Origin: Litchfieldella anticariensis FP35 = DSM 16096
GTDB taxonomy: Bacteria > Pseudomonadota > Gammaproteobacteria > Pseudomonadales > Halomonadaceae
Assembly (NCBI RefSeq): GCF_000409775.1
Contig: NZ_KE332388.1
Coordinates: forward strand, 10,552 to 74,551
DNA length: 64,000 nucleotides
Direction: 5' to 3'
Under the pieces are notes generated by a model. That model did no database searches and was not told where the DNA came from. It was given only the letters and a program-made list of their open reading frames with translations. Shown here piece after piece: positions 52,521 through 60,418 of the stretch. Both the position numbers and the translations under genes were made by a program. Within the stretch, counting starts at the first letter, position 1. Every line of letters begins with the position of its first letter.

Positions 52521-52885
52521 ACCTGCGCCTAGCGGCCTACGCCATCACAGCCGCAGCCCTGGTGGGAGGCGGCTGGTTCGCCCGGGGCTGGCTGGAAGAT
52601 GCTGAGCGCCTCACCGCCCTGCAGGCCGCCAACGCGGCGATTGATGCCGCCATGGCCCGCGAGTCGCGCATTGCCCAGGGAGTCGAGCAACGACTGGCCA
52701 AGCTTCAAGCCAGCGAGCGAGTCATCGACAGAGGAATCATTCGTGAGATCGAAAAGCCTGTTTATCGCCGTGTGTGTCTTGAGCATGACGCTATCCGCCT
52801 GCTCAACGCCGCCGCCCAAGGACGCGCGCCCGATCCAGCAGAGCCTGCTGACACGCTGCCCCGAGACGCTGCCGCCACTGAGTGA
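52517..52885 (+). CDS. Rz-like i-spanin
   Basis: 122 residues, starting within the endolysin stop (ATGA). One N-terminal membrane helix (YAITAAALVGGGWFARGWL) is followed by a periplasmic coiled coil (ERLTALQAANAAIDAAMARE) and a Pro-rich end, the layout of LysB/Rz. With the nested Rz1 it would fuse inner and outer membranes at lysis. Confidence 0.85.
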   Translation: MNLRLAAYAITAAALVGGGWFARGWLEDAERLTALQAANAAIDAAMARESRIAQGVEQRLAKLQASERVIDRGIIREIEKPVYRRVCLEHDAIRLLNAAAQGRAPDPAEPADTLPRDAAATE

Positions 52886-52988
52886 CGGCACCGGTGGCGA
52901 TGTCGCTCTCACTATGTCCGCCTGGGCCAGCCAGTATCACGGCTGTGCAACTCGGCATAACGGACTCGTCGAGAGCCTGAGCCAATGA
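52743..52988 (+). CDS. Rz1-like o-spanin nested in Rz
   Basis: 81 residues in the +1 frame inside the Rz gene, from a GTG preceded by AGAGGAA. KSLFIAVCVLSMTLSAC is a lipoprotein signal with lipobox LSAC, followed by STPPPKD, the proline-rich start of o-spanins, and several Cys. It extends 103 bp past the Rz stop and its own stop overlaps the start of R. P2 lysC has the same arrangement. Confidence 0.85.
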   Translation: MRSKSLFIAVCVLSMTLSACSTPPPKDARPIQQSLLTRCPETLPPLSDGTGGDVALTMSAWASQYHGCATRHNGLVESLSQ

Positions 52989-53473
52989 AGAAACTGCACT
53001 TGCTACGCACGCACCTGATCAACGCGGTACCGGGACTCGCCCGGGATCCCGATCGCCTGCTCACCTTCGTCGAGGAAGGTAGCATCGAGTTTCACCGCGG
53101 CCCCAACCTGTCGCACGAATATCAGTTCGCTGCCCAGCTGGTACTGACCGACTTCAGCGAGGATCTCGACACGGTCATGCTGCCGCTGCTGCAGTGGATC
53201 GCCGATTACCAGCCCGACGTCGATCCGGGAGAGGCCATCAGCTTCGAAGCCGAGATCCACAACAACAAGTCCGTGGATCTCGCCCTGCGCCTGCGGCTCA
53301 CCGAGCGCGTCATTGCCCGCGTCGACTGCGAGACGGGCAGCATTCAGGTCGAGCACGCCCTACCGCACTTTGCCAGCAATGAATGCATGGCCACGCACTG
53401 GCAGCTCTCCACCCGGGGCCCCGGTGAACAGGACTGGACGCTGACCAGCGAATGGGATGCTCCCGATGGCTGA
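52985..53473 (+). CDS. R: P2-type tail completion protein (gpR)
   Basis: 162 residues. KKLHLLRTHLINAVPGLARD and LLQWIADYQPDVDPGEAISF, then EAEIHNNKSVDL, match gpR, which finishes the tail before joining to the head. Starts within the Rz1 stop (ATGA) and overlaps the start of S by 8 bp. Confidence 0.92.
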   Translation: MKKLHLLRTHLINAVPGLARDPDRLLTFVEEGSIEFHRGPNLSHEYQFAAQLVLTDFSEDLDTVMLPLLQWIADYQPDVDPGEAISFEAEIHNNKSVDLALRLRLTERVIARVDCETGSIQVEHALPHFASNECMATHWQLSTRGPGEQDWTLTSEWDAPDG

Positions 53474-53930
53474 CGATTTGCAAGCCCTGGAAGACTGGGC
53501 CGCTCCGCTGCTTGCCAAGCTCGAGGCCAAGGAGCGCCGCCAACTGGCTCGCTCGATCGCGAGGGAACTGAGGCGCAGCCAACGCGAGCGAATCAAAGCC
53601 CAACGCAACCCCGATGGCACTCCCTATACCCCTCGCAAGCCACAACGGTGGAGAGCGAAGCAGGGCAGCATCAAGCGCCGGGCCATGTTCAGCAAGCTGG
53701 CCACCACCAAGTGGCTCAAGGCCACGACTCAAGGCGATACGGCGGAGCTCGGCTTCTTCGGCAGCGTGGCCCGCATCGTCCGCGCCCACCAGTACGGCAT
53801 GCGCGACCGGGTCGATCGCAACGGCCCGACCATCGATTACCCCCAACGCGAGCTACTCGGCTTCACCGCCGAGGATCGCACCATTATTCGTGACACGCTG
53901 ATCGATCATCTAACCCGCTTGGATCGCTGA
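53466..53930 (+). CDS. S: P2-type tail completion protein (gpS)
   Basis: 154 residues from the ATG at 53466. LARSIARELRRSQRERIKAQ, NPDGTPYTPRK and the AHQYGMRDRVDRNGPTIDYP region are typical of the phage virion morphogenesis family (gpS). Last gene of its operon before the BrnT/BrnA insertion. Confidence 0.93.
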   Translation: MADDLQALEDWAAPLLAKLEAKERRQLARSIARELRRSQRERIKAQRNPDGTPYTPRKPQRWRAKQGSIKRRAMFSKLATTKWLKATTQGDTAELGFFGSVARIVRAHQYGMRDRVDRNGPTIDYPQRELLGFTAEDRTIIRDTLIDHLTRLDR

Positions 53931-53998
53931 TCGCTCCCAAACGAAAACGCCCTACCGTGTCGCGGCAGAGCGTATCGTGTCAGTCATCTGAAATGGTT

Positions 53999-54289
53999 TC
54001 AGTGGGCCTGGGCCATATCGTTCACCGCCCGTTCGATGACATCTGACGGCACCCCGCGTGCCTTCAGCGCTTCGACCAACCGCTGAACACCATCATCAAG
54101 ATACTGCGCCTCATCGCGGCGCAGTCCCTCGCTGACATACGCCTTCAAGAGAGTCTGATATCCCTGAAAGCCCTTCAACGGCGCAATCGTCTTGAGAGAT
54201 TCCACCACATCGACAGGCACTCGCAAGGTCACAGTAGTCATGGGGCGGTCCTTCACCAGACGCTTTTTCAGTGTGTCATTGAGCATAGA
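53999..54289 (-). CDS. BrnA-type antitoxin
   Basis: 96 residues from the ATG at 54289 (GAGGCG upstream). VTLRVPVDVVESLKTIAPLK then GFQGYQTLLKAYVSEGLRRD is a ribbon-helix-helix DNA-binding domain as in BrnA antitoxins. It overlaps the end of the toxin by 14 bp. A second in-frame ATG at 54241 would leave only the RHH part. It would bind BrnT and repress the promoter at 54580. The pair interrupts the P2 late genes between S and V on the opposite strand. Confidence 0.85.
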   Translation of the reverse strand, partial: SMLNDTLKKRLVKDRPMTTVTLRVPVDVVESLKTIAPLKGFQGYQTLLKAYVSEGLRRDEAQYLDDGVQRLVEALKARGVPSDVIERAVNDMAQAH

Positions 54290-54569
54290 TCGCCTCCTCT
54301 TTACGTGTGGCCCGACGTGCCGAAATGATACGTAGACCGTCATCCTGGATTTCGACGTACACCACGAACAGCAGCCGTGTATGCAAATCGAAGCCGATCA
54401 CCGCATCGCGAGTCTGATCGTTGCGCGATGCATCCTGTACTACCAGCATGGGATCATCGAAAACGGTAACGGCTTCCTCGAAGCTCACCCCGTGCTTGTT
54501 CAGGTTTCCGCTGGCCTTAGCATCATTCCAGACGAATGTCGTGCCACGATGTTGAAAATGGATGTCCAT
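54276..54569 (-). CDS. BrnT-type ribonuclease toxin
   Basis: 97 residues from the ATG at 54569, preceded by AAGGAGGG. The BrnT pattern is clear: FVWNDAKASGNLNKHGVSFE then EAVTVFDDP, RDAVIGFDLHTRLLFVVYVE, and RIISARRATRKEEAIY at the end (conserved Arg pair in RIISARRA). BrnT is a RelE-fold ribonuclease that stops growth when free. The gene appears intact, unlike the toxin at 43.1 kb. As prophage cargo it could stabilise the prophage or act in abortive infection. Confidence 0.9.
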   Translation of the reverse strand: MDIHFQHRGTTFVWNDAKASGNLNKHGVSFEEAVTVFDDPMLVVQDASRNDQTRDAVIGFDLHTRLLFVVYVEIQDDGLRIISARRATRKEEAIYAQ

Positions 54570-54579
54570 TCGCCCTCCT

Positions 54580-54600
54580 TGTAAATACATTGTATTTACA
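54580..54600. promoter_or_regulatory. BrnTA operator palindrome
   Basis: TGTAAATACA-T-TGTATTTACA is a perfect 21-bp palindrome 11 bp upstream of the BrnT ATG and adjacent to its AAGGAGGG. It fits autorepression by BrnA, known for this family. Confidence 0.8.
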
Positions 54601-54633
54601 TGCTTTGGCTTCGGCAAGCCCCCACATCACACC

Positions 54634-54696
54634 GGTGTAAATCACCCCAGCCACACCCGCGCCCGCTTCGCCTGCCCTGCATAGCCACGCACGATA
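54634..54696 (+). promoter_or_regulatory. late promoter of the V operon
   Basis: GGTGT-N14-ACACC (54634-54657) is followed after 31 bp by GCACGATA (54689-54696), a candidate -10 region. The FI promoter has the same dyad, the same GCACGATA and the same 31-bp distance, plus a shared CTTCGCCTGCCCTGC in between. The V ATG lies only 5 bp after GCACGATA, so the leader would be very short. Confidence 0.7.
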
Positions 54697-54701
54697 GCGG
54701 C

Positions 54702-55343
54702 ATGAATAACGCCGCCGACCTTCTCCGCCTGATCCATAACCTGATCCGCCTGGGCACCATCGCCGAGGTGGATCACGATGATGCGCGTGTGCGTGTCAGA
54801 TCCGGTGAGCTGCTCACTGACTGGCGGCCATGGATCTCGCTGCGTGCCGGTACCACTCGCGACTGGGATCCGCCCACCGTCGGCGAACAGGTGGTGTTGT
54901 TCTCGCCTGGCGGCGATCCCGCGGCCGGTGTCGCCCTGGTCGGGCTGTACTCCGACGCACACCCTGCCCCGGCGAATAGCGGCAACCTATGGCGCCGTAC
55001 GTTCCCCGACGGAGCTGTGCTCGAGTACGACCACGCCGCAAGCCATTTGCAGGCCACTCTGCCCGGTAGCGCCGCCATGAATACCCAGGGTGACGTGACC
55101 GTGACCACCGCGGCCAAGCTGACCGCCACGGCTGCCGCAGGCGCGACGATCAATGCCAACACCGTGATCAACGGCAACCTGACCCTGAACGGTAACTTCA
55201 GTCAGCCCGCCGGCAAGACAGCCACGATGGCCGGTGATGTCGCCTTTACCGGTGCCGTTACCAGTAACGGCAAGGACATCAGCAGCAACCACAAACACAA
55301 CGACGTCCAGCCCGGTGATGGTACGTCGGGAGATGTCGTCTGA
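54702..55343 (+). CDS. V: P2-type baseplate spike (gpV)
   Basis: 213 residues (P2 V 211), from the ATG at 54702. N-terminal ADLLRLIHNLIRLGTIAEVD and RVRSGELLTDWRPWISLRAG, then FPDGAVLEYDHAASHL, match gpV. The C-terminal half is a repetitive beta-helix-like spike ending with SSNGKDISSNHKHNDVQPGD, whose HxH pair binds the metal ion of the spike tip in P2. It pierces the outer membrane at injection. Confidence 0.93.
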   Translation: MNNAADLLRLIHNLIRLGTIAEVDHDDARVRVRSGELLTDWRPWISLRAGTTRDWDPPTVGEQVVLFSPGGDPAAGVALVGLYSDAHPAPANSGNLWRRTFPDGAVLEYDHAASHLQATLPGSAAMNTQGDVTVTTAAKLTATAAAGATINANTVINGNLTLNGNFSQPAGKTATMAGDVAFTGAVTSNGKDISSNHKHNDVQPGDGTSGDVV

Positions 55344-55705
55344 TGCCTGGTATGAATGCGAGCAATGGCCGCGCACTCGACGAGCTCGAGCATCTCCAGC
55401 AGTCGGTGAGCGACATCCTCACCACACCGATCGGCTCGCGCGTGATGCGTCGCGAGTATGGCTCGCTACTGCCCGAATTGATTGACCAGCCGCTACATGG
55501 CGCCACGGCGCTACGCGCCTACTCCGCCACCGTCGTGGCGCTGATGAAGTGGGAACCACGTCTCCGCGTTCAGCAGATTACCCGCCTCGCCCCGGCCAAT
55601 CGCCCCGGCACGCTCATCCTCGAAATGACCGCCCGGCGCACCGACACCGGTGAAACCGTCGGCCTTACCGTGCCGCTTGGCACCGCAACCGGAGCCACCG
55701 CATGA
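55343..55705 (+). CDS. W: P2-type baseplate protein (gpW)
   Basis: 120 residues of the gp25-like baseplate family: LEHLQQSVSDILTTPIGSRV and MRREYGSLLPELIDQP are the conserved start, with ALMKWEPRLRVQQI in the middle. Overlaps V and J (TGATG and ATGA). Wedge component. Confidence 0.93.
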   Translation: MPGMNASNGRALDELEHLQQSVSDILTTPIGSRVMRREYGSLLPELIDQPLHGATALRAYSATVVALMKWEPRLRVQQITRLAPANRPGTLILEMTARRTDTGETVGLTVPLGTATGATA

Positions 55706-56619
55706 GCAGCCCTATCGACCTCTCGCGTCTACCGGCCCCGACAGTCGTCGAGACGCTCGACTACGAGACCATCCTCGCCGAGCGCAAGGCTGCCCTGGTC
55801 GCGCTGTTCCCTGCCGATCAACAGGACGCCACTGCCGCCTTACTCGAGCTCGAGTCCGAACCGTTGACCAAGCTCTGTGAAGAGAACGCCTACCGCGAGC
55901 TGCACTGGCGACAGCGCGTTAATGAAGCGGCCAAGGCCGTGATGGTTGCACACTCCAAGAGCGAGGATCTCGACAACCTGGTCGCAAATTTCAATGTTCA
56001 GCGTCTGACAGTGGACCCAGGTGATCCGAATGCCGTACCGCCGGTCCCGCCGACACTGGAACCGGACGAGGACCTGCGTCTGCGCGGTCCCGAGGCCTTC
56101 GAGGGACTCAGTGTCGCCGGCCCAACCGGCGCCTACGAGTTCTACGCTCGCAGTGCCGATGGTCGAGTGGCCGATGCACGCGCGATCTCGCCAGCACCCT
56201 GCGATGCGCTGATCACAGTGCTCTCGCGCCTAGGCAATGGCGAGGCACCACAAGATCTGCTCGACATCGTCTACGACGCACTCACCCCTGAAGACATCCG
56301 GCCGGTGGGCGACCGGGTCACCGTCCAATCCGCAGCGATCACCGATTACGCCATCCAAGCCGTGCTGCACCTGTACGAAGGCCACGGCCCCGAGCAGGAG
56401 CTCATTCTTGAAAGCGCCCTGGCCCGCGCCGAAAAGTACCGCAACGAGCAGCGCAAACTCGGCCGCAGCATCTACACCGATGCGATTGAAGCCGCTCTGC
56501 ATGTCGAGGGGGTCGAGCACGTAGACCTGATCTCACCGGCTGATCACATCCTCTTCGACCTCACTCAGGCCGGAAATTGCACGGGGATCGACGTCACGCT
56601 GGGGGCAAGCAATGGCTGA
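55702..56619 (+). CDS. J: P2-type baseplate assembly protein (gpJ)
   Basis: 305 residues, as P2 J (302). IDLSRLPAPTVVETLDYETI at the start, LCEENAYRELHWRQRVNEAA in the middle and RRLGRSIYTDAIEAALH-like end segments are the Baseplate_J signature. Wedge component linking spike and fibres. Overlaps W and I. Confidence 0.93.
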   Translation: MSSPIDLSRLPAPTVVETLDYETILAERKAALVALFPADQQDATAALLELESEPLTKLCEENAYRELHWRQRVNEAAKAVMVAHSKSEDLDNLVANFNVQRLTVDPGDPNAVPPVPPTLEPDEDLRLRGPEAFEGLSVAGPTGAYEFYARSADGRVADARAISPAPCDALITVLSRLGNGEAPQDLLDIVYDALTPEDIRPVGDRVTVQSAAITDYAIQAVLHLYEGHGPEQELILESALARAEKYRNEQRKLGRSIYTDAIEAALHVEGVEHVDLISPADHILFDLTQAGNCTGIDVTLGASNG

Positions 56620-57235
56620 TACCTGGACGCTGCTACCGCCCAACGCGACGTTCCTGGAGCGCACCGCCGCGACGGCTCTGTCTGAGATCGAACGTGTGCC
56701 GGTACCGCTGCGAGATCTCTGGCATCCCGATCGCTGCCCGGCACACCTGCTGCCCTATCTCGCCTGGGCATTCAGCGTCGACCGCTGGGCCCCGGACTGG
56801 TCGGAAGCGGCCAAGCGGGACGTGATCCGCAGCTCGTTTTACGTGCACCGCAAGAAAGGCACGATCTCGGCGCTTCGTCGTGTAGTCGAGCCACTCGGCT
56901 ATCTGCTGGAAGTCACCGAATGGTGGCAGACCCAGCCCGAAGGCGTGCGCGGTACCTTTGCCTTGAGAATCGGCGTGCTCGATACCGGCATCACCGATGC
57001 CATGTACGACGAACTGACTCGCCTGGTTGACGACGCCAAGCCATTGACGCGCCACATCACCGGCCTCGACCTGCTCGGCGAGACCCGCGGGCCGCTGTAT
57101 CTCGGCACCGCCGTCTACGACGGCCACGCCACCACCGTTTACCCCTATGCCGCCCCTACCACGGAGAGCGCCGGTCTGCTCTACATCGGCGCGGGGCTCG
57201 ACGTCATCGACACCACCACGGTCTACCCGCAGTAG
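56612..57235 (+). CDS. I: P2-type tail protein (gpI)
   Basis: 207 residues (P2 I 176). LLPPNATFLERTAATALSEI and LPYLAWAFSVDRWAPDWSEA, then HRKKGTISALRRVVEPLGYL, match gpI. The C-terminal 50 residues, with the paired DGHATTVYPYA and IDTTTVYPQ repeats, are an extension relative to P2. Baseplate component to which fibres attach. Confidence 0.92.
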   Translation: MADTWTLLPPNATFLERTAATALSEIERVPVPLRDLWHPDRCPAHLLPYLAWAFSVDRWAPDWSEAAKRDVIRSSFYVHRKKGTISALRRVVEPLGYLLEVTEWWQTQPEGVRGTFALRIGVLDTGITDAMYDELTRLVDDAKPLTRHITGLDLLGETRGPLYLGTAVYDGHATTVYPYAAPTTESAGLLYIGAGLDVIDTTTVYPQ

Positions 57236-57244
57236 GAGCCGACA

Positions 57245-58546
57245 ATGCCCCAGTACTACACGCTGCCCACAGCCATCGGCGAAGCGAAAATTGCAAACGC
57301 CATCGCCCTGGGCGGCACCATCACCATCAGCGAGCTCGCCGTCGGCGACGGCGGTGGAAGCTTGCCGGTACCGGACAGCGACCGGGAAAACCTCGTCAAC
57401 GAAGTGCGCCGCGCGCCGATCAATACCAGCGACACCGACCCCGACAATCCCAACTGGATCGTCGTTGAGCAAGTGCTACCGCCCGACGTCGGCGGCTGGA
57501 CCATCCGCGAGATCGGTCTGTTCGATAGCGACGGCGACCTCATCGCCTACGGCAACTATCCCGAGACCTACAAGCCGGTACTGTCGGAAGGGAGCGGCCG
57601 AACGCAGACGATTCGCTTCGTGATGCAGGTCAGCGACACCGCTGCTGTGACGCTGAAGGTGGATCCCAGCGTGGTGCTGGCTACCCGCAAGTACGCCGAT
57701 GACAGCATCGCCGCCCACGAGCAGAGCCGAAACCATCCTGCCGCCACTACCACGGCTCTCGGTTTTGTTGAAAAGGCCACGCTCACTGAAGCTAAGAACG
57801 GTACCCCCGACAAGTTCCCCGACGCGGCGAGTATGAAAGCGGCAATTGCCGATTCCCGATCTGGCGACCAGTTCGCGACCTACGACGCAAGCCGCATCTA
57901 TAACACCGGCGAGATCACACGCGGCAGTGACGGCAGGTTCTATGAGTTCTACGACCGCGACCAGGCCGGCACGGTTCAAGGCGTCGATCCCACCAATGCC
58001 GCTAACCGGCCGCATGTGTGGATGGAATGGCACGGCGTGCTACCCGGTACCGTCATCGAATGGCGCTCGGAAACACTGCCCGAGGGCTATATCGAAAACG
58101 ACGGAGCAGTAGTAGGTAGGACCGACTATCGGCGCATCTTCGCTGTCTACGGCACCACTCACGGCGCAGGTGATGGAGCAACAACATTCAATCTTCCCGA
58201 TGATCGTGGTGAGTTCAAACGCGGCTGGGACCATGGGCGTGGAATCGACACGGATCGTGTCGCGTTTGCCGATCACCAATGGCATGCAGTGGAGCGCCAC
58301 GTCCACTCGTTGCCAACGGGAATGTCAAACACTGGTACCGGGCATTGGGGCGTCGATGATCAATATTGGAAGAGGACTACGGCCACCAGCTCTATCAACG
58401 ACGGGCCCGTACTCGGTGAGTATGTAGGAACGTATCATGACGACAACAACAATGGATCGCCGACTGGTACAAATTGGATTGGCGGTAATTACAGCGCTGA
58501 AACCCGCCCCCGCAACAACGCTGTTATCTATCTGACCAAGATTTGA
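57245..58546 (+). CDS. H: tail fibre protein (gpH-like)
   Basis: 433 residues, shorter than P2 H (669). The N-terminal 150 residues (QYYTLPTAIGEAKIANAIAL, then VEQVLPPDVGGWTIREIGLF) are the conserved tail-collar fibre domain that attaches to gpI. A short shaft with HPAATTTALGFVEKAT follows. The C-terminal half is a tail-collar type tip (GTVIEWRSETLPEGYIENDG, TFNLPDDRGEFKRGWDHGRG). The tip determines the receptor and is expected to be variable; from about 58160 its DNA is somewhat AT-richer than the stem. Confidence 0.9.
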   Translation: MPQYYTLPTAIGEAKIANAIALGGTITISELAVGDGGGSLPVPDSDRENLVNEVRRAPINTSDTDPDNPNWIVVEQVLPPDVGGWTIREIGLFDSDGDLIAYGNYPETYKPVLSEGSGRTQTIRFVMQVSDTAAVTLKVDPSVVLATRKYADDSIAAHEQSRNHPAATTTALGFVEKATLTEAKNGTPDKFPDAASMKAAIADSRSGDQFATYDASRIYNTGEITRGSDGRFYEFYDRDQAGTVQGVDPTNAANRPHVWMEWHGVLPGTVIEWRSETLPEGYIENDGAVVGRTDYRRIFAVYGTTHGAGDGATTFNLPDDRGEFKRGWDHGRGIDTDRVAFADHQWHAVERHVHSLPTGMSNTGTGHWGVDDQYWKRTTATSSINDGPVLGEYVGTYHDDNNNGSPTGTNWIGGNYSAETRPRNNAVIYLTKI

Positions 58547-58556
58547 GGCCGACACC

Positions 58557-59222
58557 ATGCGAATTTGGGACATCAGCCCCGTAGACCAGACCGTTATCGA
58601 CCCCGATGGCCGAGAATGCCCACTCGACCCCATGAGCCGTAAGCCCAAAGTTCCCGGCGATGCAATGACTGTCGCGCCGCCGCTGACCGGTGAGCACGAG
58701 GCAGCCCAAGCCATCAATGGTGCCTGGCAAGTCGTCGCCGACTGGCGTGGTCACGTCTACTGGACTGCCGACGGCCAACGTCACGAGATCCGCGAGCTAG
58801 GTATCGAACCGCCGGCTGATGCCCTGGACGAAGTGCCGCCTGAGCCGCTCGATAATCTCGCCGCCGCCGCGATGCGTCGCATCAACGCCGGCTATACCGC
58901 TGCCATGGCCACGATCCTCAATGAGTATCCCGACGCCGAAACGCTCAGTTTCGATAAGCAAGATAGGGAAGCCCGTGACTGGGATCTGTGGCAGCAGTCC
59001 GGTGCAGTACCGGAAGACGAGCCGGCTACACCTTACCTCGACGCCATGCTCGTCGAACGGCCGATCGGCAAGGCGGAACTGGTGTCGCGCATTCTCGCCA
59101 AGGCCGATGCGTTCACCACCGCGCATGGCCAGGCCACCGGCCGCCGCCAGCGCCTCGAAGACGAGGTGAAAGCTGCAAAGCAGGCCGGTGACCGGATCAT
59201 GCTAGAAACCATAGATTGGTAG
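58557..59222 (+). CDS. G: tail fibre assembly protein (gpG-like)
   Basis: 221 residues. VVADWRGHVYWTADGQRHEI near residue 60 is the typical motif of tail fibre assembly proteins, and the C-terminal part (EARDWDLWQQSGAVPEDEPA then PYLDAMLVERPIG) resembles DUF4376-like chaperones. It folds the fibre and pairs with H in sequence type. Follows H after 10 bp. Last gene of the V-G operon. Confidence 0.87.
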   Translation: MRIWDISPVDQTVIDPDGRECPLDPMSRKPKVPGDAMTVAPPLTGEHEAAQAINGAWQVVADWRGHVYWTADGQRHEIRELGIEPPADALDEVPPEPLDNLAAAAMRRINAGYTAAMATILNEYPDAETLSFDKQDREARDWDLWQQSGAVPEDEPATPYLDAMLVERPIGKAELVSRILAKADAFTTAHGQATGRRQRLEDEVKAAKQAGDRIMLETIDW

Positions 59223-59230
59223 CTTTGAGT

Positions 59231-59449
59231 CTAGCCAGCCGGCGCCGTCCGTTTCCATACCTCGATGCCTTCACGGTCGGCTTCTGTCCTCAGCGTGACA
59301 TAGCGCATCTGCGTGATCCCGTTCTGGAGGAAAACGACCACTAGCGGTTCATCGAGTGGCGGCGCTTCCAATCGATAATCACAAAAGGCAGAGCCAGCAT
59401 AAGCAGAGGCAGGAAGAGAACGTACAGCGGTATGAGTAGGTAGGTACAT
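59231..59449 (-). CDS. small hypothetical prophage protein
   Basis: 72 residues from the ATG at 59449 (GGGAG 10 nt upstream). No family recognised. YAGSAFCDYRLEAPPLDEPL, then VVVFLQNGITQMRYVTLRTE, suggests a compact beta-rich protein without membrane helices. It is on the minus strand, 8 bp from the end of G. It may be real because its GC and codon use resemble the phage late genes, but it is short. Confidence 0.45.
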   Translation of the reverse strand: MYLPTHTAVRSLPASAYAGSAFCDYRLEAPPLDEPLVVVFLQNGITQMRYVTLRTEADREGIEVWKRTAPAG

Positions 59450-59724
59450 CACTTGGTGTCTCCCGACATGAGTGAAACGCCAACATAGCAGTTTCTGCAC
59501 CTTATTTACCAGCATTCAGCCCGCCATCCAGCGGGCTGGCTTTCACTACGCTACTGCAATCCCAACAACGATCCCACCTGGATCAACACTGTCACCAGGT
59601 GAAGGCTCGCTGCTAGCAACTGCATCAGCGCAACGGTTCGGTTCAGTCCCCTCGTGCGAAGAGCAGCGCCAGTCGCTGCTCCTTGCCCCGTACAAGGGGT
59701 GATTTCGAAAAAATCGGAAGCTTC

Positions 59725-60345
59725 TCACCCGGGCACGACCGAACTCACTGGTATGTCACGTGGAATTTTGAGGCAATATCTTTTCTCAATGTCTAAGAGA
59801 AGCGTTTCATTCCTCTCCCTAAACTGAGGTCCATTTAATGGCTCTATCAAATCGACGCCAATCTTTCCTAAATATTGTTCACAATTAAAAATAATAAAAG
59901 AAAAATAATGGCACAACGTAGTATTCATAGGCTCCCACCCAAACTTAGGAGATAGCTCCAAAACCTTTCCGTTCATCTTGTCGAACTCTATTGATATCCC
60001 TCCCACTACATTTTTCAGCGAAATCAATATTTGTCTTTGTTCGATACTCAATCCAGCATCCAGCATAAGATCTTTGTCGTCTATGATAGTCGTGTCGAAA
60101 CTGGGGCACATTAAGGGAGATTCCTTACTCCCCCTCTTGATCTTGTCATTCTCGATATGAACGACTAACGATTTCAGAGACACACTATAAATCATTTCCA
60201 CTTCTTGTCTAATCTGTCTCCGTTTGTTAACCCTCCTGACCCAAGACCTCGCCACATCTGACAGAAGCGTAAAAAAGAAACCAGCCACCACACCAAACAG
60301 GGCTGCGATAAATTCAGATGTCTGGAAGAAATGAAATAACTCCAC
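59725..60345 (-). CDS. membrane-anchored hypothetical protein, prophage cargo
   Basis: 206 residues from a GTG at 60345 with AGGAG 6 nt upstream. Residues 10-30 (FIAALFGVVAGFFFTLLSDV) form one membrane helix, followed by a basic stop-transfer (RSWVRRVNKRRQIRQ) that puts the rest in the cytosol. The cytosolic part (about 45-206) is mixed alpha/beta with no motif I recognise. The gene is clearly AT-richer than the phage genes around it. Together with the gene at 60419 it sits between G and FI, where P2 carries fun(Z). Defence or superinfection exclusion is a guess from location. Confidence 0.65.
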   Translation of the reverse strand: MELFHFFQTSEFIAALFGVVAGFFFTLLSDVARSWVRRVNKRRQIRQEVEMIYSVSLKSLVVHIENDKIKRGSKESPLMCPSFDTTIIDDKDLMLDAGLSIEQRQILISLKNVVGGISIEFDKMNGKVLELSPKFGWEPMNTTLCHYFSFIIFNCEQYLGKIGVDLIEPLNGPQFRERNETLLLDIEKRYCLKIPRDIPVSSVVPG

Positions 60346-60418
60346 ATTGGCTCCTATTTTTCTAGTTAAGCAAGACGGTACATTTCACAGCCTAACAATC
60401 AACCGAACTACAACGGGC

